The translations under genes and the position numbers were made by a program. From Bacillus sp. HNG (GTDB lineage: Bacteria > Bacillota > Bacilli > Bacillales > Bacillaceae_L), in contig NZ_QUQV01000004.1 of the NCBI RefSeq assembly GCF_003400205.1, positions 186,001-250,000 on the forward strand: a stretch of DNA of 64,000 nt. Direction: 5' to 3'. Below, piece by piece: positions 24,101-32,741 of this stretch. The notes beneath the pieces are model-generated. The model was given only the letters and a program-made list of their open reading frames with translations. It had not been told where the DNA came from and made no database searches. How positions within the stretch are numbered: the stretch's first letter is position 1; each line of letters starts with the position of its first letter.

Positions 24101-26095
24101 TTTGAAGCGCGACAAACAGATCGTGTGGGAAATCAAAGTATTGCAGAGGCGTTGACGATTGAGAAGGATACAGTTGTTGAAAATGCGGTCGCAACGAAGA
24201 ATGGATTCCGCTATGAAAACCTGCAGTACATTTATACGGTGATCGGCACGGCTGAGGCGAACGCCAAGGTTGAGGTTTCCCTTTTTGATGCGGATAAAAA
24301 TGTACTCGTGACACGAATCGCAAATGCGGATGAAAATGGATACTATTCAGTCGATGTGTATGTCGATAAGGCTTCCAGCGTTGCATCGGCATCTGTTACG
24401 CAAACCGATGTCGCTGGAAATACGAGCGAGGTTACCAATGTTTCGATGAGTTCGTACGCGGTTACACAAGGTGATACTTTGTATAGTGTCGCGAAGCGCT
24501 ATAACACAACAGTTGATTCATTGATGACATTGAATAATTTGACGAGTGACGTACTTCAGCCGAACCAAACATTAAGGCTGCCGATTACAGCGAGCGAAGT
24601 TGTCAATTTAGGGTATATGTACTTTGGTAACACAAAGCAATATGTAAATACCGTAAATTCCACAGGGCATGCGGTGAATATTGCATCACCAAGCTATTTT
24701 GATATCAATGCGGATGGAACATTGAAGCTCACCTATCAGGTTGACCCGAATTTTATCGAGACGATGCATAGACAAGGAATACGGGTTGTTCCATTTTTAA
24801 GTAATCACTGGAACCGTGATGTGGGCCGGGCGATGCTTGCGAACAAGGAGCTTGCAGCCCAGCAAATTGCCGATGCCATCGCACGGTATAACCTGGATGG
24901 AGTCAATGTTGATATTGAAAATGTGACCGATGCGGACCGCGCCAACTATACCGAATTTGTTCGGCTGCTGCGTGAAAAAATACCGCCAACAAAGGAGGTT
25001 TCCGTTGCCGTTGCGGCCAATCCAAATGGTTGGAATGCAGGGTGGCATGGGTCGTACGACTACACGAATCTTGCGAAATACGCAGACTATCTCATGATCA
25101 TGGCGTATGACGAGAGCTATCAGGGTGGCGACCCTGGCTCGGTTGCGAGCTATTCGTGGGTGGAAAAATCAATTCAGTATGCGCTGGCGCAGAATGTCGC
25201 ACCGGATAAAATTGTCCTTGGAATCGCGCATTTTGGACGCTATTGGATGGAAGGACAAAGCTATGGTGGATATGGAATATCAAACACGCAGGTCCAGACG
25301 TTGATTGACCGCTATAACGGCACTGTTGTGTTTGATGAGGTAAGCAAAACGCCAAAAGCAATTGTCACGATTAAAGAGGGTGATCCGTTGACATTTGTAA
25401 GTGGAGCTGCACTTTCACCAGGAACCTATACGATTTGGTTTGAAAATGATGAATCAATTCAGGCAAAGCTTGGGCTTGTTGGCAAATACAATCTTCGTGG
25501 CGTCGGAAACTGGAGCCTTGGCCAGGAAAACAAAAGCGTCTGGAACAGCTACACGACAACATTGCCTAACACCGTACCAGTTGTATCGCCTGTCTACACT
25601 GGGCCAGTTCAGAACTATAAAACGTACACGGTTGTTGCAGGCGATACGCTTTGGGTAATCGCGAACCGGAACGATACAACAGTAAGTGAATTGAAAGAGG
25701 CAAACGCTCTAACAACGGATTCGTTGTATGTTGGACAGGTATTGCGGGTGCCAACGGATGAAGCAGTGAGTGTCGTAACACCGCCGGCTCCGCCAGCACC
25801 TGCGTATACCGTGAATTATACAGTTGTGGCTGGCGACACATTGTCGGGAATCGCGACTAAAAATGGCACCACCGTGACGGCGATAAAATATACAAACAAC
25901 TTAACGTCAGACATGATCTACGTCGGGCAAGTATTAAAAGTGCCAACAAATGTTGTGGTGCATACCGTCGCTTCAGGTGATACCTTATATGGAATTGCTA
26001 AACGCTATAACACCACCGTGACCAACATAAAGACGGCAAATAACTTAACAAGTGACATCCTAAGTATTGGACAAACGTTAAAGATACCGGTTTAG
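21119..26095 (+). CDS. Giant LysM / Ig-like / GH18 cell-wall hydrolase
   Basis: About 1658 residues. I choose the TTG at 21119, 7 bases after GAGGTG, giving MEIQGYKLVKNKDEYTLVVF. A 65-residue N-region precedes one hydrophobic segment (VLAGSMLITTFYLGAT, near 65-85). Then come four LysM repeats (about 99-345), eight Ig-like repeats of about 93 residues, each with a NENGEF-type turn and a KDT linker (about 347-1107), a fifth LysM, a GH18 domain (about 1160-1480) with catalytic Glu in DGVNVDIENV, and three C-terminal LysM. The catalytic part resembles SleL/YaaH spore N-acetylglucosaminidases. Expected role: wall-bound or spore-associated peptidoglycan cleavage. Confidence 0.9.
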   Translation: MEIQGYKLVKNKDEYTLVVFLDSQMTEFASEFGGHFQHEKKDLNTQIRHLVKHKFPHLPIRVAKVLAGSMLITTFYLGATAPNVGAQTISGQTQAVNDIYTVKAGDTLYSIAMRYNVSVDSIKKVNGLTSNMLFVGQQLKLPFFTYTVASGDTLYNIAKRYNTTVDQIRTANQLKSDMLMIGQKLRIPLLQATPAPQPVEETAPTPAPTQETFTYTVAAGDTLYGISTRFGTTVDEIKALNSLTSNVLNIGQVLKIPGSEAEPVVVAPTNPTPTPEPTPVTSTYTVAAGDTLYSISQRFGTTVDAIQTANHLTTTNLVIGQVLTIPGEQVAPTTPEEPTQETPASNLEAPTLVTTQIINSQSAGAYPVKGTAEPASRVQIVFFDGVNAPITTEVLANEKGEFSTFINLSKLRDGPISITSKAIASSGNESGMTKLTVKKDTTVVAPIFQELQDLTGKNVANYTFAGTAEPNATIAIRATDGLNQVIETTITTNENGTFQAALNLSGLNDGAITITATTTDDAQNRSTPVQVSVTKDSIVGEPVLDTNQSITTQNANNFTLFGMADPGSTVQIVLSDGVNPEMTVEAVANENGEFRANVDLRALNDGEIFVTASAVDEHGNQSDVERATLIKETTLAPPVISNTEIINSMNATTYHVFGMAQPGTTVDITVSDGVNPDIITSTTSNENGEYTVAIDVSALLDTNLTISAFQTSAAGITSNVSNITVEKDTKAPTAPIFNNNHFITGENQATYELTGKAEANSDLRIRIFNGNGQEQVVTATTNENGEYRVPVDLTAFSDGDVSFELTQVDRAGNVSPAVTKTLVKDTVGPNEIQLETPLPIFSDNVLVYPIRGVIEPHSTVVIEISDGVNVITKTVETDDDGRFEEIFDLSMLKDGKMTATFRATDNAGNVGEAQSFTLEKDTTAPAGVVTNQPTYVNSANQSNFTITGSSVEEGATIEMIVSDGTTTVTQTAQVVDGTFGATLNLSGLKDGPLIFEARQTDRVGNQSIAEALTIEKDTVVENAVATKNGFRYENLQYIYTVIGTAEANAKVEVSLFDADKNVLVTRIANADENGYYSVDVYVDKASSVASASVTQTDVAGNTSEVTNVSMSSYAVTQGDTLYSVAKRYNTTVDSLMTLNNLTSDVLQPNQTLRLPITASEVVNLGYMYFGNTKQYVNTVNSTGHAVNIASPSYFDINADGTLKLTYQVDPNFIETMHRQGIRVVPFLSNHWNRDVGRAMLANKELAAQQIADAIARYNLDGVNVDIENVTDADRANYTEFVRLLREKIPPTKEVSVAVAANPNGWNAGWHGSYDYTNLAKYADYLMIMAYDESYQGGDPGSVASYSWVEKSIQYALAQNVAPDKIVLGIAHFGRYWMEGQSYGGYGISNTQVQTLIDRYNGTVVFDEVSKTPKAIVTIKEGDPLTFVSGAALSPGTYTIWFENDESIQAKLGLVGKYNLRGVGNWSLGQENKSVWNSYTTTLPNTVPVVSPVYTGPVQNYKTYTVVAGDTLWVIANRNDTTVSELKEANALTTDSLYVGQVLRVPTDEAVSVVTPPAPPAPAYTVNYTVVAGDTLSGIATKNGTTVTAIKYTNNLTSDMIYVGQVLKVPTNVVVHTVASGDTLYGIAKRYNTTVTNIKTANNLTSDILSIGQTLKIPV

Positions 26096-26103
26096 GTAGT
26101 GGG

Positions 26104-26135
26104 ACCCGAATGCCTTTGTGGCACTCGGGTTTTGT
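26104..26135 (+). terminator. Terminator after LysM/GH18 gene
   Basis: ACCCGAATGCC pairs with GGCACTCGGGT, followed by TTTGTT. Confidence 0.75.
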
Positions 26136-26281
26136 TATGTGGTTTCGAACGCGATTTCCATTTAGCCGTCGTATTTTTTAGAGTTTCGCTGCATCATCTA
26201 TTTTCATTTAGAGGACACAAAGGATTTAAACATTAAATGTCGAAAGAAATAAAAAAATAAATCATTCATAAGGGGAAATCT

Positions 26282-28090
26282 ATGGGGATGCCACAGTACC
26301 AACGACTTAAAAGTCATTTGCTATCTTTACCTTATCGTGTGAAACTGATGCTTGTTTTTTCACTTCTAATTCTCTTAACAGCTCTAATTTTGGGGAGCAT
26401 CACCTATTTTCAATTTGCAAAATCAAGTCAGGAACGGACGGAGGAGTACCAGATTCAACTGGCCGATCAAATCAATCAAAATATCAACCGGTATTTAAAA
26501 GAGATGCAGATTATTTCACTTTCACCCTTATATGACCAGCAAGTGTTAGATATTTTAAAAGTTCATCAAAAGCCAAGTACATCTACTGCTTTTCCGCCCG
26601 CATCCGAACGACTCCCAATGTGGAGATATATATCAAGTTTAATTCATATGAGAAATGAGATTAAAGGGATCCATATTTTAGCAAATGATGGAACCATTTT
26701 TAGTAATTTGGATTCGAATTCAGTGATGCTTAAGGTTTTTGAAAGAAACAGTGAATGGATAAAGAAGATTGAGAAGGCGGATGGGGAGTGGGTGTTACTC
26801 CCCCTTCATCAACCTAATTACTATTTAAATAAAGAAACATCTGTATTTTCGGTTGCTAGGCTTATTCGGGATCCTTCAACATATGAGCCGCTTGGAATTA
26901 TAAAAATAGATTTAAAGCAGGAACTTATTGAGGAAATTATCGACAATACCAATTCAAAAAGCCATATTTTTATCGTAGACTCAGGCAATCAATTTATTTA
27001 TCCAAATAAAGAAAATAAAATCATTGAGCCAAGCTTTTTAGAAGAATTGGAGGATGTGACCGTAAAAAACTATACGAGTATTCCAATTAGCGGCAAGGAT
27101 TACATGATGGTTTACAATGAATCTTCTTATTCTGGAGTGAAAACCATTATGTTAACCCCTCGATCCGTTGTATTTAGTGAAGTGAATCATCTGCGAAAAG
27201 TGATGATGGTTGTTGTGATAATTGGAATTGTCATTTCTCTTTTACTAGGTTTTATCCTCTCTAAACCACTTGTACAATCCATTCATAAATTGCGAAAGGC
27301 AATGGATAAAGTTCAGAAGGGAAACTTCTCACAAAGGGTGGAAATAACGTCTCATGATGAAATTGGTCAACTTGGAAATGGCTTTAATCACATGATTAGT
27401 GAGATTGACAGACTTGTAACAGAAGTATACAAAACGGGTTTGCGAGAAAAAGAGGCGGAAATTAGAGCCCTGCAAAGTCAGATGAATCCCCATTTTCTAT
27501 ATAACACACTTGAATCAATTAATATGCTTGCGATTACAAAAGGAAATTTGGATGTGTCAGATATGGTGTCTTCACTAGGGAGATTACTCAGATATACGAT
27601 TGATCATTCATCAAAGGTTGTATCCTTAAAGGAAGAGTTACAATTTATCCAATCCTACATTTCAATTCAAAAGGTAAGGATGGGAGAGAAACTGCAATTT
27701 ATAGAAGAAATCGACCTTTCCCTATATAATGCATTGCTTCCAAAATTACTACTTCAGCCCTTAGTTGAAAATGCGATCGTTCATGGTTTATCCAGTAACG
27801 GGGGCGCTATTTTTATTAAGGTAAGCAGGGAAGGCAATCATATAAAGATTAAGGTCGAAGACAACGGGAAGGGAATAACAAAGAAACGTTTAGCAGAACT
27901 TAAAAGATTAATAGAGAAGCAGAAACATACATCCTCTGATAAACATAGCGGGATTGCCTTATCAAATGTTCATGAACGGATTCAGCTTTTTTATGGAAAA
28001 CAATATGGAATACAAATTGAAGCTGGAGAACAGGAAGGCTTTTCAGTTCTCTTAACATTTCCGATTCAAAGAATGGGGGAAGAAAAATGA
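26282..28090 (+). CDS. YesM-type sensor histidine kinase
   Basis: 602 residues. Two transmembrane helices (about 20-42 and 305-328) bracket an extracytoplasmic Cache-like sensor. A HAMP domain follows (about 328-380), then the His_kinase segment QSQMNPHFLYNTLESINMLA with the phospho-accepting His near 405, and an HATPase domain with N box LVENAIVHGL and G box DNGKGI. Kinases of this class sense extracellular sugars. The gene overlaps its regulator by 4 bases and precedes a sugar-type ABC operon, so it probably controls sugar locus I. Confidence 0.93.
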   Translation: MGMPQYQRLKSHLLSLPYRVKLMLVFSLLILLTALILGSITYFQFAKSSQERTEEYQIQLADQINQNINRYLKEMQIISLSPLYDQQVLDILKVHQKPSTSTAFPPASERLPMWRYISSLIHMRNEIKGIHILANDGTIFSNLDSNSVMLKVFERNSEWIKKIEKADGEWVLLPLHQPNYYLNKETSVFSVARLIRDPSTYEPLGIIKIDLKQELIEEIIDNTNSKSHIFIVDSGNQFIYPNKENKIIEPSFLEELEDVTVKNYTSIPISGKDYMMVYNESSYSGVKTIMLTPRSVVFSEVNHLRKVMMVVVIIGIVISLLLGFILSKPLVQSIHKLRKAMDKVQKGNFSQRVEITSHDEIGQLGNGFNHMISEIDRLVTEVYKTGLREKEAEIRALQSQMNPHFLYNTLESINMLAITKGNLDVSDMVSSLGRLLRYTIDHSSKVVSLKEELQFIQSYISIQKVRMGEKLQFIEEIDLSLYNALLPKLLLQPLVENAIVHGLSSNGGAIFIKVSREGNHIKIKVEDNGKGITKKRLAELKRLIEKQKHTSSDKHSGIALSNVHERIQLFYGKQYGIQIEAGEQEGFSVLLTFPIQRMGEEK

Positions 28091-28788
28091 AGGAAATTCT
28101 TATTGTTGAAGATGAAGAGATTATAAGAGCAGGGCTAAAGGTACTGCTTGAACAAGTAATAGGTGGATTTTCTGTCCGTGAAGCGAAAAGTGGAGAAGAA
28201 GGTCTATCGCTTTTACATCAACGATTACCACACCTTATTATTACCGACATTCGAATGGGAGCAATGGATGGTTTGACCTTTATTTCGAAGGCTAGACAGA
28301 TCTCGAATGAGGTTCCCATCCTTATTTTAAGTGGACATAGCGATTTTGAATATGCACGTACGGCAATGCGTTATGGAATAACGGACTATTTATTAAAGCC
28401 GATTAACAGGGTGGAACTATCTGAAACGATTTCAAAGCTTTTTAAGGATAAGGAAGAGGAATCCTTGGAAACCTCAAAACAATTTCAAAAAATCCTGCAA
28501 TACATTGACGATCATTTAAGTCATGAAATAACGCTAAAGCATATTGCAGATTATGTATTTTTGAATCCACAATATGTAGGTCAGCTTTTTAAAGCAGAGC
28601 TAAATCAAACATTTACCGAATATATAACGGAGGAGCGATTAAAGCGTGCCAAAAAGCTTTTGAAAGACACCAATTTAAAAGTGTATGAGGTCGCTCAGCT
28701 CTCGGGTTATAAAAGTCCTAAACATTTTATGACCGTATTTAAGCAAGAAGTAGGAATGACTCCTGTACAGTTTCGCAAATATTCCTAA
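28087..28788 (+). CDS. YesN-type response regulator with AraC output
   Basis: 233 residues. The receiver has the acidic patch EDEE, Asp54 in LIITDIRMG, Ser in LILSGHSDFEYA and Lys in YLLKPINR. Two AraC helix-turn-helix units follow (EITLKHIADYVFLNPQYVGQ and KVYEVAQLSGYKSPKHFMTV). The stretch between receiver and HTH is shorter than in many YesN proteins. It is the partner of the upstream kinase and the likely activator of the lipoprotein and permease genes that start 100 bases downstream. Confidence 0.93.
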   Translation: MKEILIVEDEEIIRAGLKVLLEQVIGGFSVREAKSGEEGLSLLHQRLPHLIITDIRMGAMDGLTFISKARQISNEVPILILSGHSDFEYARTAMRYGITDYLLKPINRVELSETISKLFKDKEEESLETSKQFQKILQYIDDHLSHEITLKHIADYVFLNPQYVGQLFKAELNQTFTEYITEERLKRAKKLLKDTNLKVYEVAQLSGYKSPKHFMTVFKQEVGMTPVQFRKYS

Positions 28789-28890
28789 CATTCACATTAC
28801 CTATGATTAACGAACTATTTCTCTTTTTGAGAGGATATTTTTAAATGGGCTTTTTTCCTAAAATGAAAAGGAAAGGGAGGGATTACGAAA

Positions 28891-30177
28891 ATGAAAAAGA
28901 TTGGAATCATTTTTTTAACATTTCTTTTGATAACGTTTACAGTGGCGTGCAGCAGTGACGCAGATACCGGCGAATCAAAAGAGGATGGAGACAAAAAAAG
29001 CGATAAACAAGTAGAACTAACCTTCATGATGTGGGGAAGTGAAGCACATCAAGAAGTGTACAACAAATTAATCGCGAAGTTTAACGAAACACATCCAAAT
29101 ATTAAGGTGAAAATGGAAAGTGTACCATTCCCAGACTATCAGCAAAAGATAACCGTTTTAGCAGCAGGTAGAGAATTACCGGATGTTGGATGGGTAGCAG
29201 AGCGCATGGTGCCTCAATTTATGGAAAACGATCTATTAGAGGATGTATCTTCTTTCAAGGATGATGCTGAATATAACATGGATGACTTTTTCCCATCTAC
29301 GCTCGATTTATTTAAGAAGGACGATCAATTATTAGGGATTCCGTTCTCTACGCCTCCAATGGTCATGTTCTATAACGAGGACTTGTTCGTAAATGCAGGT
29401 GAAAAGACACCAAACGAGCATGCGGAAGCTGGAACATGGACATGGGAACAATTTGAAAAATCCGCAAAAGCGATTTCAGCCGACGGAGTGTATGGTGCAA
29501 ACTTCTTCCGTGATTGGAATACATGGATTGCCTTATTATCGCATACATGGGCAAACGGTGGGGACTTGTTTAATGAAGATCAAACGGAATTTACATGGAA
29601 TAGTCCGCAAGGTGTAGAAACCTTAAAAATGCTTGAACGGATGATGTTTGAAAATGCCTCACATCCAAAAGCAGGGGAACAAGTAAGCTTTGAATCAGGA
29701 AAAATTGGAATGTTTTTCGATGTATACAGCTATGTGTCGGCCGCACGTAATGTACAGGATTTTAAATGGGACATTGCCCCACTGCCAGAGGGACCTGAAG
29801 GCAGATTCCCAATGCTAGGTCAAGCGGGATATGGTTTATTCAAAGGTTCAAAGCATCCTGAAGAGGCGAAGGAGCTATTAAAGTTCTTTACAAGCCAAGA
29901 GGGAATTACAGCAACGTCTACCTTCTTTGTACCGCCACGTGAGTCTGTTCTAAGCTCTGATGAGTTTGTGAATCAACCAAATAATCCGCCAGTTGAGAGC
30001 ATTCAAAGAGCGGTCATTGATGAAATGGACAATGCAAGACTGCAAGCTGGCCATATTGAGTGGCAAAAAATTGACAACGCTATCCAATTCGGATTTGATG
30101 AGTTATTTGGACAATTAAAAGAGCCTGAAGGTATCTTAAAAACAATGGAAGAAAAAATTAATCCACTTTTGAAATAA
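28891..30177 (+). CDS. Sugar ABC transporter substrate-binding lipoprotein
   Basis: 428 residues. The signal peptide ends in the lipobox TVAC with Cys20 as lipid anchor, followed by an acidic linker. The mature part has the family-1 solute-binding fold: LTFMMWGSEAHQEVYNKLI at the start, KVKMESVPFPDYQQKI, and the hinge region LGIPFSTPPMVMFYNEDLF. Such proteins capture oligosaccharides or glycosides outside the membrane for MalF/MalG-type permeases, both present downstream. No ATPase gene is in the locus, so a shared MsmX-like ATPase is expected, as in many Bacilli. Confidence 0.93.
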   Translation: MKKIGIIFLTFLLITFTVACSSDADTGESKEDGDKKSDKQVELTFMMWGSEAHQEVYNKLIAKFNETHPNIKVKMESVPFPDYQQKITVLAAGRELPDVGWVAERMVPQFMENDLLEDVSSFKDDAEYNMDDFFPSTLDLFKKDDQLLGIPFSTPPMVMFYNEDLFVNAGEKTPNEHAEAGTWTWEQFEKSAKAISADGVYGANFFRDWNTWIALLSHTWANGGDLFNEDQTEFTWNSPQGVETLKMLERMMFENASHPKAGEQVSFESGKIGMFFDVYSYVSAARNVQDFKWDIAPLPEGPEGRFPMLGQAGYGLFKGSKHPEEAKELLKFFTSQEGITATSTFFVPPRESVLSSDEFVNQPNNPPVESIQRAVIDEMDNARLQAGHIEWQKIDNAIQFGFDELFGQLKEPEGILKTMEEKINPLLK

Positions 30178-30188
30178 AAGAATGACAA

Positions 30189-30234
30189 GTATGCGGTTAA
30201 GTATGCAAAAGACTTAACCGCATACCTTTTCCTA
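30189..30234 (+). terminator. Intra-operon attenuator hairpin
   Basis: GTATGCGGTTAAGT, 9-base loop, ACTTAACCGCATAC, then CTTTTTCC. Placed right after the binding-protein gene, it would raise the ratio of binding protein to downstream products. Confidence 0.8.
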
Positions 30235-30247
30235 GGGGTGAAATCGC

Positions 30248-30940
30248 TTGAGTACTTCATTAAAGCAAGTATTAGAAAAAAAGAAAATGACGTTAATCGT
30301 GAGTTTGCCAGAAAACCGTTTAGACTTAGCGAGGGTGGCCGTTCGTGCTGGCGTAGATGTGATAAAAATGCATGTGAATGTTGACCATCGTGCATCAGGA
30401 AATCATTTTGAAGAGGTAGACTCTTACTCTGAAGTATTTCGAAGTATTAAGGATGAATTTTCTGGACCACTCGGCATCGTTCCAGGTGGCTCATTTGAAG
30501 ATATAAAACAAACTGAAATGGAGAAGTTGATCAATCTTGGTTTTAGTTTTTATTCGATTTACGCGCACCATAAACCAAGTTGGATGCTGGGCCTAGATCA
30601 GATTGAAAAAACGTTTGCGATAACCAGTGATTATCAAATAGAAAATATCGGGAATGTAAAGCAGTTTGGAATTACGGCATTAGAAGCATCCATCGTCCGT
30701 GGGGAGGAGTATGGGACTCCGTTAACTTTTAAAGATGTACTTGCCTATTATAAACTCGTGCAAAGCGTCGATGTTCCTGTCCTTGTTCCTTCCCAGAGAA
30801 AACTGGTGCCTCATGATTTGCCAGTTCTTTATCAAGCGGGCGTAAAGGCAGTTATGCTTGGGGCCATTGTAACGGGACACACGGAAGACAGTCTTGAGAA
30901 AGCGATATCCATTTTTCGAGAGGGAATTGACTCATTATAA
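30248..30940 (+). CDS. Putative TIM-barrel protein of sugar locus I
   Basis: 230 residues, TTG start after AGGGGTG. It alternates beta strands and helices like a small (beta/alpha)8 barrel: MTLIVSLPENRLDLARVAVR, AGVDVIKMHVNVDHRASG, GPLGIVPGG, then VPVLVPSQRK and GVKAVMLGAIVTGHTEDS, the last two being where phosphate-binding loops lie in such barrels. I do not recognise a characterised family. Position between binding protein and permeases suggests an enzyme acting on the imported sugar or its phosphate; an epimerase, lyase or aldolase is possible. Confidence 0.6.
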   Translation: MSTSLKQVLEKKKMTLIVSLPENRLDLARVAVRAGVDVIKMHVNVDHRASGNHFEEVDSYSEVFRSIKDEFSGPLGIVPGGSFEDIKQTEMEKLINLGFSFYSIYAHHKPSWMLGLDQIEKTFAITSDYQIENIGNVKQFGITALEASIVRGEEYGTPLTFKDVLAYYKLVQSVDVPVLVPSQRKLVPHDLPVLYQAGVKAVMLGAIVTGHTEDSLEKAISIFREGIDSL

Positions 30941-30955
30941 AGGAGGTAGGATGAA

Positions 30956-31891
30956 GTGGAATCTAAAGTTCAAACAGCGGATCGCCTACCTTTGAATGGT
31001 GAAAAAAGGCGACGGAAGTTCATAGGCAGTGAGGCATTTTACGGGTATTTATTTGTCAGCCCAATGGTATTGGGATTCTTGATAGTCATGGTATTTCCGC
31101 TCGTATATTCAATTTATATAAGTTTCACAGATTGGCAGCTTCTTGGGGACCCAAACTTTATTGGTGCGGAAAACTACGAAAGGCTAGTGAATGACCCTGA
31201 TTTTTGGGTGGTCCTAAAAAATACGTTAATTTTTGCAGCTGGACTGGTTCCCATTAATATTGTCCTTGCACTATTCTTGGCACTTCTTTTACAACGAAAC
31301 CTACCGGGTATTGGGGTTTTTAGAACGGCCATTTTTATTCCAGTTATGACATCAATCGTAGTATGGTCCATTATCTGGAAATATATGTTCGGGACAGATG
31401 AAGGATTTATTAATCAAATGCTTGCTGTGTTTGGTATTGATGGCCCAGCTTGGTTATATTCTCCAAACCTTGCAATGGCAGCTGTTATTGTAGTAAGTGC
31501 TTTGAAGAACGTGGGGTTAAATATGGTACTATTTTTAGCCGCATTGCAGCAAGTAGATAATAATCTATATGAGGCGGCTGTGTTAGACGGTGCAGGAAAA
31601 GGAAGACAATTTTGGAATATCACACTTCCAATGATCACGCCAACCGTTTTTTTAACCATTATTTTAACGGTCATTGGATCGATGAAAGTGTTTGGTCAAA
31701 TTTACGTGATGACGGGTGGAGGACCAGGGAATTCTACAAAAGTGCTAGTCTATTATATTTGGGAAAATGCATTTAAACTCTTTGATTTCGGGTATGCATC
31801 AGCAATCGCCCTCGTCTTATTTGTTATCATTTTATTCTTTACCATTATTCAGTGGGTTGGAAGAAGAAGGTGGGTATTCCATGAACAATAA
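30956..31891 (+). CDS. Sugar ABC transporter permease, MalF type
   Basis: 311 residues, GTG start 7 bases after AAAGGAGG. A short basic N-terminus and six transmembrane helices are visible. The cytoplasmic EAA loop reads EAAVLDGAGKGRQFWNITLP, which docks to the ATPase. It forms a heterodimer with the next gene product. The two genes overlap by 11 bases. Confidence 0.94.
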   Translation: MESKVQTADRLPLNGEKRRRKFIGSEAFYGYLFVSPMVLGFLIVMVFPLVYSIYISFTDWQLLGDPNFIGAENYERLVNDPDFWVVLKNTLIFAAGLVPINIVLALFLALLLQRNLPGIGVFRTAIFIPVMTSIVVWSIIWKYMFGTDEGFINQMLAVFGIDGPAWLYSPNLAMAAVIVVSALKNVGLNMVLFLAALQQVDNNLYEAAVLDGAGKGRQFWNITLPMITPTVFLTIILTVIGSMKVFGQIYVMTGGGPGNSTKVLVYYIWENAFKLFDFGYASAIALVLFVIILFFTIIQWVGRRRWVFHEQ

Positions 31892-32717
31892 AAAGAAAAA
31901 CGGTTTACTTACGAAAATTTCGTTTTACGGAGTTTTGTCACTGATTTCCCTTATTATGATTGTCCCATTATTATGGATGGTCAATACATCCTTCAAGGAC
32001 TCAACGAAGGTGTTTGTCTTTCAGTTAATCCCTGAACCATTTAAGTGGGGGAATTATTTAAAAGTACTAGATTCTACGCCCTTTCATCTTTTTTATTTTA
32101 ATAGTTTATATATTGCCATTCTTGTTACAGTAGGGACTATTTTTTTAGGATCATTGGCTGGCTATGCATTTGCAAAACTAAAGTTTAAAGGAAGCTCATT
32201 CCTATTCCTTTGTTTATTGAGCACAATGATGATTCCAGTTGAGGTAATTACGATACCGCTATTTTTATTTATGAGGGATTTAGGATTAATCAACACACAT
32301 GTACCGTTAATTGCTATTCCCATTTTAGGTCCAGCAGGTGTATTTGGAGTCTTTGTGATGAGGCAGTTTTTCCTATTAGTGCCGAAAGAGTTGGAAGAGG
32401 CAGCAAAACTGGATGGCTGCTCATATTTCCGAATTTATTGGAATATCATGCTTCCATTAGCAAAACCAGCTGTTGCCACTTTAACCATTTTTACATTTTT
32501 AACAAGCTGGAATGAATTCTATGAACCACTTATTTATATCAATTCAAAAGAGTTGATGACATTGCCGCTCGCATTGGCACTATTCACGGACGAGGTTGGA
32601 ACGAAATGGGAGTTACTCATGAGTGCATCAGTTATGGCAACTGTTCCATTGCTTATTGTCTTCTTCTTTGCACAAAAGCAATTTATTGAAGGCGTTGCTA
32701 TGACAGGTGGTAAGTAA
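31881..32717 (+). CDS. Sugar ABC transporter permease, MalG type
   Basis: 278 residues. The ATG at 31881 follows AAGGTGGG and lies within the end of the preceding gene. Six transmembrane helices are visible, with the EAA motif EEAAKLDGCSYFRIYWNIML. It begins MNNKKKNGLLTKISFYGVLS. It is the second permease of sugar locus I. Confidence 0.94.
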   Translation: MNNKKKNGLLTKISFYGVLSLISLIMIVPLLWMVNTSFKDSTKVFVFQLIPEPFKWGNYLKVLDSTPFHLFYFNSLYIAILVTVGTIFLGSLAGYAFAKLKFKGSSFLFLCLLSTMMIPVEVITIPLFLFMRDLGLINTHVPLIAIPILGPAGVFGVFVMRQFFLLVPKELEEAAKLDGCSYFRIYWNIMLPLAKPAVATLTIFTFLTSWNEFYEPLIYINSKELMTLPLALALFTDEVGTKWELLMSASVMATVPLLIVFFFAQKQFIEGVAMTGGK

Positions 32718-32741
32718 AAATGTACAAAGGATGTGTCTATT

